From Pseudoduganella violacea (GTDB taxonomy: Bacteria > Pseudomonadota > Gammaproteobacteria > Burkholderiales > Burkholderiaceae_D): DNA of 64,000 bases. The stretch spans positions 62,001 to 126,000 of the forward strand of contig NZ_JACHXD010000016.1 of NCBI RefSeq assembly GCF_014191875.1, given 5' to 3'. Shown piece after piece: positions 58,515 to 64,000 of this stretch. The notes beneath the pieces were generated by a model. The model was not told the DNA's origin, did not search any database, and was given only the letters and a program-made list of their open reading frames with translations. Made by a program: the position numbers and the translations under genes. How positions within the stretch are numbered: position 1 is the stretch's first letter; every line of letters starts with the position of its first letter.

Positions 58515-60214
58515 GAACTATTTTCAGCATGGGACTGTTGCGCAGTGTATAGGATTGCGTCAAAGGACGTTTTACCGATTGTTTTCGGCGTCCTGGCGCC
58601 GCGCGTGGCGGCCCGGCTGGCGTCGATCGCGCCGCCGCCGCTGACGCCATCACCACTGGACAGCTGTGGCGGCGCCAGGCGGAAGACGCCGACCGCCGTC
58701 GCCAGGTGCTCGGCCTGCTGGCGCATGGTGATGGCGGCGGCCGAAGCTTGCTCCACCAGCGCCGCGTTCTGCTGCGTGCCCTGGTCCATGCCGGCCACCG
58801 CGTGGTTGATCTGCTCGATGCCGGACAACTGTTCGCGGCTGGCTTCTGAAATCTCGGCCATGATGCCGGTCACGCGCTGCACGCTGGCCATGATCTCGTG
58901 CATGGTGCCGCCGGCCTGGTCGACCAGCTTGGCGCCGCTGGCGATCTGGTCGACCGAATCGTCGATCAGATTCTTGATTTCGCGCGCGGCGGCGGCCGAG
59001 CGCTGGGCCAGATTGCGCACCTCACCCGCCACCACGGCAAAGCCGCGTCCCTGTTCGCCGGCGCGCGCCGCTTCCACCGCCGCGTTCAGGGCCAGGATAT
59101 TGGTCTGGAAAGCGATGCTGTCGATGACGCTGATGATGTCCACGATCTTGTGCGAGGAGGCGTTGATCGAGGCCATGCGCTCGACCACCTGGGCCACCAC
59201 TTCGCCGCCTTTGCCCGCCACCTCGGATGCCGCCGCCGCCAGCTCATTGGCCTGGTGCGCGCTTTCGGCATTGCGCTTGACGGTCGACGTCAATTCCGCC
59301 ATCGAAGAGGAGGTTTCCTCCAGCGAGGCGGCCTGCTGCTCGGTGCGGTTGGACAGATCCTGGTTGCCGGCGGCGATTTCGGCCGAGGCCATGCCGATGC
59401 TGTCCGAACCCTGGCGCACCTCGCCCACGATCTTCAGCAGCGAGGCGTTCATATCGCGCAGCGCTTCGGTGAGCTGGCCCACCTCGTCCCGCGAGCGCAC
59501 TTCAATGGTGGAGGTCAGGTCGCCGGCCGCCACGGTGCGCGCCACTTTCACGGCGTGGCCGATAGGCCGCACGATGCCGCGCGTGATATACCAGGCCGTC
59601 AGCAGGCTCAGAATGCCACCTACCACGCCCAGCGCCACCATGGCCAGCGCGGAATGGTTGGCCAGGTCTTCGGCGCTGCGGCCCGAAGTCTGCATCTGGG
59701 TGGCCTGGAAGTCGATCAAGGCATCGACGGCGGCGAAGTAGGAGCGCTGGGCCGGCCGCACCTGCTCCGTCATCAGCGCCAGCGCCGCTTCACGCTGGGC
59801 GCCGCGCAGCTGGGCCAACAGGTTTTCGCGGGCTGCTTCGTATTTGGCGCGTTCAACGCCGATGGCGGCGTACAGGGTCTTGGCTTGTTCCGTTTGCAGC
59901 ATGGCGGCCGCCTGGTTCAGCGCTTCGCCGGCGTCGCGTTTGGTGGCGGCGATCAGCGCCAGTTCGCGTTCCAGATCGGCCGGCTGCTCGGCCAGCAGGG
60001 CGTTGGCGCTGCTGCGCGCTTCCAGATTGAGGGCGGTCTTGAGCTGGTTGAGGACACTGATGTTCTGATAGCGCTGGCCGATGGTCTGTTCGATTTCGCC
60101 GCTGACGATTTTCAGCGCGGTGGCGCCCACGCCAACCACCAGGGCCAGGGCAAAAATGGTAAGCAGGAAGGCAATGGTGAGGCGATGACCAATCTTGATA
60201 TTTGCGATATTCAT
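58511..60214 (-). CDS. Methyl-accepting chemotaxis protein (4HB type)
   Basis: The ATG at 60214 (MNIANIKIGHRLTIAF) gives 567 residues. TM1 spans about 10-32, a 4-helix bundle ligand domain about 35-190 (Tar-like), TM2 about 190-212 and HAMP about 212-262. The signalling hairpin tip is IVDIISVIDSIAFQTNILAL followed by NAAVEAARAGEQGRGFAVVA and EVRNLAQRSAAAAREIKNLI. There is no C-terminal CheR/CheB pentapeptide. Downstream, the same strand encodes a secreted unknown and a cyclase, so chemotaxis and c-di-GMP outputs may share an input. Confidence 0.93.
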   Translation of the reverse strand: MNIANIKIGHRLTIAFLLTIFALALVVGVGATALKIVSGEIEQTIGQRYQNISVLNQLKTALNLEARSSANALLAEQPADLERELALIAATKRDAGEALNQAAAMLQTEQAKTLYAAIGVERAKYEAARENLLAQLRGAQREAALALMTEQVRPAQRSYFAAVDALIDFQATQMQTSGRSAEDLANHSALAMVALGVVGGILSLLTAWYITRGIVRPIGHAVKVARTVAAGDLTSTIEVRSRDEVGQLTEALRDMNASLLKIVGEVRQGSDSIGMASAEIAAGNQDLSNRTEQQAASLEETSSSMAELTSTVKRNAESAHQANELAAAASEVAGKGGEVVAQVVERMASINASSHKIVDIISVIDSIAFQTNILALNAAVEAARAGEQGRGFAVVAGEVRNLAQRSAAAAREIKNLIDDSVDQIASGAKLVDQAGGTMHEIMASVQRVTGIMAEISEASREQLSGIEQINHAVAGMDQGTQQNAALVEQASAAAITMRQQAEHLATAVGVFRLAPPQLSSGDGVSGGGAIDASRAATRGARTPKTIGKTSFDAILYTAQQSHAENSS

Positions 60215-60461
60215 TTTGGCTCGTGAGTGTTGTGTCCCAGTGGCTTGGCCGGTGCGGAAAGCGTTCCGAGTGTAGCAGCGGCTTGGTTGCAAAGCTATAA
60301 ATATTTCTTGTTGGAATAACATGATGCTGAAAAGGTGATAAATCGTATGTTTAAGGACACATTCACCCGTCCCGCCGATACGGCGGCCTGCAGCGGTGCG
60401 CTGGTTCTTGCGTCACTTCCGTAAGATGGCAGGCATTGCCACCATCAGCAGGGAGGGCGCC

Positions 60462-60806
60462 ATGCCAAAGGGGATCAGCCCGAAACGGGAGCGCGAATAC
60501 ACTGAGCTGGAGCGCAAATTCGAGCAGGAGGGACGCTACAAGGGACGTGAGGATGAAGTGGCGGCCCGCATCGTCAACAAGCAGCGCCGCGAGAGTGGTG
60601 AGACCAAGGGCCAGCGGCAGGACAAGCGCGCTGGCCAGGCGCCGGACCGCGGCCTGCCCATCAAGGATTATCAGCGCCTTACGGTGCCGCAGATCCGCAG
60701 CCGCCTGGGCGAGCTGACGGCGCCGCAGCGCAAGACCATCCGCAGCTTCGAAAGCGCGCACAAGAACCGTAAAGGCGTGCTGGAGGCGCTGCAAAGAGCG
60801 CATTGA
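60462..60806 (+). CDS. Small basic protein (plasmid-stabilisation-protein-like)
   Basis: The ATG at 60462 (MPKGISPKREREYTELERKF) follows GGAGGGCGCC, giving 114 residues rich in Lys, Arg and Glu. Segments YKGREDEVAARIVNKQRRES and VPQIRSRLGELTAPQRKTIR resemble short proteins annotated as plasmid stabilisation proteins or Rho-terminator-like. It is probably DNA- or RNA-binding. It is convergent with the LysE exporter gene. Confidence 0.65.
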   Translation: MPKGISPKREREYTELERKFEQEGRYKGREDEVAARIVNKQRRESGETKGQRQDKRAGQAPDRGLPIKDYQRLTVPQIRSRLGELTAPQRKTIRSFESAHKNRKGVLEALQRAH

Positions 60807-60828
60807 CGGCGCCGCCGCCGCCGCTTGC

Positions 60829-61470
60829 TCAAGCCAGGCCGGCCTTCCATGCCTGGGCGGCGCTGAGCACTGCCGTCAGCAGCAGAAGCAGGCCAATGGC
60901 GCGCGCCGTCCACGCGGCGGCGGCGGGGTTGCGCGCGAACCAGAGCGTGGCTTGGCTGGCCGCCAGCGCCAGTGCGCCATACACAGCCGCCTGGGTCGCC
61001 GCCGTGATCGCGCCCAGCACGCCCGATTGCAGCCAGAGCGGTCCTTGGCCCGGCTTCAGGAATTGCGGGAAGATCGCCAGCATGAAGATATAGGCCTTGG
61101 GATTGAGCAGGCTGGTCAGCATGGCGCGGCGGAAGATGACGGTCGGCGCTAGCACCTCGCGCGCCGCGTCCGGCGTGAACACGGCGCTGCTGCGCAAGAA
61201 GGTGTAGCCCATCCAGGCGATGTAGATGGCGCCGCCCAGCAGCATGTACTGGAACAGCTGGGGCCAGAGCTGGAGCACCACGGCCGCGCCCAAAGCGCCC
61301 ATCAGCAGGTGGCAGAAGCCGCCCGCGATAATACCCGCCACCGCCGCCATGCCTGCGCGCCGCCCGCCCAGCATCGAATTCGCCATGACGAAGGCCATGT
61401 CGAGCCCGGGCAAGGCGATGATGCCGAAAACGACTGCGAAATAGAGCCACAGATTGGCCGCCTGGTTCAT
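60829..61470 (-). CDS. LysE/RhtB-family amino acid exporter
   Basis: The ATG at 61470 (MNQAANLWLYFAVVF) follows GGGAGACGG. The 213-residue protein has six TM helices with family segments FGIIALPGLDMAFVMANSML (replacing the usual PGP loop with PGL), GGAIYIAWMGYTFLRSS and AMLTSLLNPKAYIFMLAIFP. It exports amino acids or homoserine lactone-like compounds. Gene content on both sides gives no substrate clue. Confidence 0.92.
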   Translation of the reverse strand: MNQAANLWLYFAVVFGIIALPGLDMAFVMANSMLGGRRAGMAAVAGIIAGGFCHLLMGALGAAVVLQLWPQLFQYMLLGGAIYIAWMGYTFLRSSAVFTPDAAREVLAPTVIFRRAMLTSLLNPKAYIFMLAIFPQFLKPGQGPLWLQSGVLGAITAATQAAVYGALALAASQATLWFARNPAAAAWTARAIGLLLLLTAVLSAAQAWKAGLA

Positions 61471-61542
61471 ATCCGTCTCCCACAATAATTGGTAACGCTG
61501 CAGCGTAAGCCGGAATCAGGACGGATTCCGCCCTGATTCGGA

Positions 61543-62082
61543 TCAAGACTCGAAGTAGTACCAGAACAGGGCGGTTTCCGCCGCCACGCCATCCTGTGCC
61601 GCGTACAGGGCGCGGTCGAAGCCTTTCAGCACGAAGCCACAGCGTTCGTAGAGGCGGCAGGCCGCCACATTATTGTCCTGCGTCTCCAGCATGATGCCGG
61701 GCAGGCCGCGCTGGCGCGCCCATTCTTTGGCCTGGGCGATCAGCGCCGCGCCGATGCCGCGCCGGCGCAGAGCGCTGGAAATGGCGATATCGTCGATCAC
61801 GGCCAGGCCGTTCCAGCCGGTGGAGAGCAGGATCATGCCGGCCGGACTGTCATCGGCGTAGGCCAGGAAGGCCGCGCTGTCGGCATTATCCAGATAGTCG
61901 GCCGGAACGCGCTCGCCATCGGCCGGATACGTTTTCAGATAGGGCTGGACTGGAATGACTTCATAACTGATGCCGGCCGGCGTAGCCGACAGCAGCAGCC
62001 GCGAGTCGACCTGGAAGGCCAGGTCCAGCATATTGGCGTCGGCGGCATTGGCAGCGCTGGCGGCGTCGATGCGGATGCTCAT
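61543..62082 (-). CDS. GNAT acetyltransferase, streptothricin acetyltransferase-like
   Basis: The start at 62082 (MSIRIDAASAANAADANML) overlaps the upstream kinase stop by 4 bp, giving 179 residues. The GNAT core has GLAVIDDIAISSALRRRGIG (motif A, RRRGIGAALI), LPGIMLETQDNNVAACRLYE (motif B) and YERCGFVLKGFDRALY, like streptothricin acetyltransferases (Sat). It would acetylate an aminoglycoside-like or lysine-type compound. Pairing with an aminoglycoside-kinase-like gene suggests antibiotic detoxification. Confidence 0.82.
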   Translation of the reverse strand: MSIRIDAASAANAADANMLDLAFQVDSRLLLSATPAGISYEVIPVQPYLKTYPADGERVPADYLDNADSAAFLAYADDSPAGMILLSTGWNGLAVIDDIAISSALRRRGIGAALIAQAKEWARQRGLPGIMLETQDNNVAACRLYERCGFVLKGFDRALYAAQDGVAAETALFWYYFES

Positions 62083-62888
62083 GGCCGGGCCTCGCCTTTC
62101 AGCGCAGCGAGCGCATGGCGCACCACGCCCAGATCGCTGTGCGGCTCCTGGCCGTCCTCCAGGAACCAGGCGGCGGACAGGCCGCTGAACGCGATCGTCC
62201 ATTGCAGCAGGCGGCGCCGGGGCAGGCCGGACGCCTGCACCACGATATCGAGCTGGCGGTAGAAGCGCTCCGCATCGGGCGTGGTCGGCAGATCGGGATT
62301 GCACAGCACATGCACATAATCGAAGGCGCGCTCGCCGAGCAGGCGTTTGGGATCGATGGCCAGCCAGCCGCGCTCTTCGAAGTCAAGCACATTGCGGTGG
62401 TGGACATCGCCATGCAGGGCCACGATTTCGCGCTGCGTCGCCAGCAGCTCGCGTGTCGTGGCCAGGCATTGCGTATAGACGCCGCCATACTGGCCCGCCG
62501 CCGCCTCCAGCGAGCCAAACCAGTTCGACAACGGAATCAGCTTCGGCATCGGGGCCGCGCGCGGCGCATGCAGGCGCGTGACGGCGGCGCAGATGATGCG
62601 GGTCGCCTCGTCGTCGCGGCCGGCCAACGCCATGTCCAGCAGATCTTGCTGGCCCTGGGCGCGTTCCAGCAGCAGGGCGTCGCCGTCGTGGGCATAAACC
62701 TGGGCCGCGCCCTGGCCATCCCACCAGTTCATCAACAGGCCGCCGAAGCGCTCCTCGGTGGCGGTGGCGACCTTCAACATAGCCGCGCGGCCGTCGGCGC
62801 AACGCACCGGCAGCAAGCGGCTGCTATGGGTGCTGAGCAAGCCGCCGTCGGGCGTCAACTGCCATTGAGTCAGATAAGGTTCGAACAT
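62079..62888 (-). CDS. Aminoglycoside/hydroxyurea-type phosphotransferase (StrB-like)
   Basis: The 269-residue protein begins MFEPYLTQWQLTPDGG. It has the kinase fold with LKVATATEERFGG near the Lys region, LLERAQGQQDLLDMAL, catalytic loop VALHGDVHHRNVL and metal-binding DPKRLLGERAFDYVH. This is the APH(6)/hydroxyurea phosphotransferase (PF04655) family, which includes streptomycin 6-kinases. It overlaps the Sat-like gene and is divergent from a WYL regulator across 77 bp. Confidence 0.88.
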   Translation of the reverse strand: MFEPYLTQWQLTPDGGLLSTHSSRLLPVRCADGRAAMLKVATATEERFGGLLMNWWDGQGAAQVYAHDGDALLLERAQGQQDLLDMALAGRDDEATRIICAAVTRLHAPRAAPMPKLIPLSNWFGSLEAAAGQYGGVYTQCLATTRELLATQREIVALHGDVHHRNVLDFEERGWLAIDPKRLLGERAFDYVHVLCNPDLPTTPDAERFYRQLDIVVQASGLPRRRLLQWTIAFSGLSAAWFLEDGQEPHSDLGVVRHALAALKGEARP

Positions 62889-62965
62889 GGGCGCATGGTA
62901 GCAGAGATGCGCCGCGCGGTTTAATGAGGACGGAAAATGACCTCTTAGGCTGATACCGTCGCCTT

Positions 62966-63943
62966 ATGTACCATCCAACCACCCGTGTTTTGGCAGTCCT
63001 GGAACTGCTGCAAGCCCATGGACGCATGAGCGGCGCGGAACTCGCGCGCCTCCTGCAAGTGGACGGGCGCACGCTGCGCCGTTACATCGTGATGCTGGAG
63101 GATATGGGCATTCCGATCACGGCCGACCGCGGCCGCCACGGCGGCTATGCGCTGATGCCCGGCTTTAAGCTGCCGCCCATGATGTTCACCGACGACGAGG
63201 CGCTGGCCCTTTCGCTTGGCCTGCTGGCCGCGCGCAGTCTCGGCCTGGCCGAAGCCGCGCCGGCCGTCGCCAGCGTTCAGGCCAAGCTGGAACGCATCAT
63301 GCCGGATAGCCTGAAATGGCGGGTCAGCGCCATCGACGACACCGTGCGCCTCGACCTGCGCCGCGGGACGGCGCCGCCGACCAATGCCGCTCTTGGCGTG
63401 CTCAGTGCCGCCGCCCAGGTCAGCCAGCGCGTGCATCTGCGCTATCTGGCGCCCGCCGTGCCGATGCCGGAAGGCCAGCTTAGGCCGGCGCGCGAAACCG
63501 GGCGCGATTTCGATCCGTATGGCCTCGCTTATTACATGGGCTTCTGGTACACGGTGGGGTTCTGCCACCTGCGCGATGGCCTGCGTACTTTCCGGCTCGA
63601 CCGCATCAGCGAGGTGCGCCCGTTGGTAGCGGCCTTCCAGCGACCGGCCGGTTTCGACGCGCTGGAACACTTGCGCCATTCGATCGCCACCCTGCCGCGC
63701 AAGTTCGCCGCCACCGTGCTGCTCCAGACCGACCTGGAAAGCGCGCGCGCTACGCTGATGGAGTATATGGGCCTATTCGAACAGACGGAGGAAGGCGTCC
63801 TGCTGCATAGCCAGACCGACGGACTGGCTTGGCTGGCGCGCCAGTTGGCCAGCTTTCCCTTTGCCTTCCGCGTGGTCAGTCCGCCGGAGCTGGGACAGGA
63901 GGTACGGCGCCATGCGCGGCGCCTGCTGCAGGGCGAGGGCTAA
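62966..63943 (+). CDS. WYL-domain transcriptional regulator (HTH_11)
   Basis: The 325-residue protein starts MYHPTTRVLAVLELLQAHGR. The HTH (about 1-60) has MSGAELARLLQVDGRTLRRY and a wing ADRGRHGGYALMPG. The WYL domain (about 130-230) has VHLRYLAPAVP, FDPYGLAYYMGFWYTVGFCH and FRLDRISEV. A WCX-like tail ends it. It is divergent from the resistance pair, likely regulating it or sensing a stress signal. Its stop overlaps the next minus-strand gene's stop. Confidence 0.9.
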   Translation: MYHPTTRVLAVLELLQAHGRMSGAELARLLQVDGRTLRRYIVMLEDMGIPITADRGRHGGYALMPGFKLPPMMFTDDEALALSLGLLAARSLGLAEAAPAVASVQAKLERIMPDSLKWRVSAIDDTVRLDLRRGTAPPTNAALGVLSAAAQVSQRVHLRYLAPAVPMPEGQLRPARETGRDFDPYGLAYYMGFWYTVGFCHLRDGLRTFRLDRISEVRPLVAAFQRPAGFDALEHLRHSIATLPRKFAATVLLQTDLESARATLMEYMGLFEQTEEGVLLHSQTDGLAWLARQLASFPFAFRVVSPPELGQEVRRHARRLLQGEG

Positions 63944-64000
63944 CGTACATCGGGATTGTGTCCGGGATCGAAATCAGCGTCGTCCGGCAACGCGAACTCA
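63940..64000 (-). CDS. C-terminal end of an unidentified protein (partial)
   Basis: On the minus strand a frame entering at 64000 ends with EFALPDDADFDPGHNPDVR and a TAG at 63942-63940, overlapping the WYL stop. Only 19 residues are visible, an acidic tail with no domain. Confidence 0.4.
   Translation of the reverse strand, partial: EFALPDDADFDPGHNPDVR

Noticed and set aside
1..64000. CRISPR array, tRNA or rRNA genes, prophage or insertion sequences
   Set aside because: No regularly spaced repeats, no recognisable RNA gene and no transposase, integrase or phage structural gene was seen.

Overview
The window is GC-rich chromosomal DNA from a Gram-negative bacterium. The gene content points to a betaproteobacterium of the Oxalobacteraceae (Massilia / Duganella / Janthinobacterium group). 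Evidence includes a DUF3391-type HD-GYP protein, a PEP-CTERM protein, a Gram-negative porin of the beta-proteobacterial type, TonB-dependent receptors, a LutABC lactate operon and many cyclic-di-GMP proteins. The genus is an inference. No rRNA, tRNA, CRISPR array, integrase or transposase was seen.

Layout. 1-5.3 kb: the 5' part of a TonB-dependent receptor gene, then a three-gene operon of a ThDP enzyme and two citrate-synthase-fold proteins. 5.6-6.9 kb: an HD-GYP phosphodiesterase. 7.1-9.5 kb: a two-gene ATPase + HNH module that looks like a Septu (PtuA/PtuB) anti-phage system, with lower GC than its neighbours. 9.5-16.4 kb: a 1513-residue hybrid kinase/GGDEF/EAL protein preceded by two related PF04392 substrate-binding proteins that have no permease. 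16.6-18.8 kb: a class V aminotransferase and a divergent LysR regulator sharing a palindromic operator. 18.9-21.5 kb: small lower-GC genes (SnoaL-like, a frameshifted fragment, a CPCC protein, an unknown) that resemble an orphan immunity-gene patch, then a PEP-CTERM protein. 21.6-27.2 kb: a lactate catabolism locus (lldR, lutA, lutC, lutB, lldP) with a clear LldR-type operator.

27.2-36.6 kb: an LprI-like protein, MFS transporter, GNAT, Cys-rich copper-binding-type protein, universal stress protein, a large membrane patatin, an MsbA-like exporter and an alpha carbonic anhydrase, followed by a REP-like inverted pair. 36.7-43.3 kb: a methyltransferase, DUF481 outer-membrane protein, CHAD protein, an Lrp regulator divergent from a small ACT-like protein across a double GAATATTC operator, a purine permease and an ABC-F ATPase. 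43.4-48 kb: a TonB receptor and beta-propeller phytase operon. 48.2-52.8 kb: a degenerate GGDEF/AraC pair and a porin plus two substrate-binding proteins. 53-55.4 kb: doxX, pirin and a divergent LysR gene. 55.3-60.2 kb: a chemoreceptor, a secreted unknown and a diguanylate cyclase. 60.4-64 kb: a small basic protein, a LysE exporter, a streptothricin-acetyltransferase/StrB-like pair, a WYL regulator and the end of another gene.

Two themes recur. Envelope sensing and c-di-GMP signalling account for the HD-GYP protein, the hybrid kinase, the degenerate and active GGDEF proteins and the chemoreceptor. Outer-membrane nutrient capture accounts for the two TonB receptors, the phytase, the porin/SBP cluster and the lactate genes. 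The best candidates for less-described biology are the Septu-like module, the ThDP/split-citrate-synthase operon, the SBP-coupled multi-domain kinase and the immunity-like patch.
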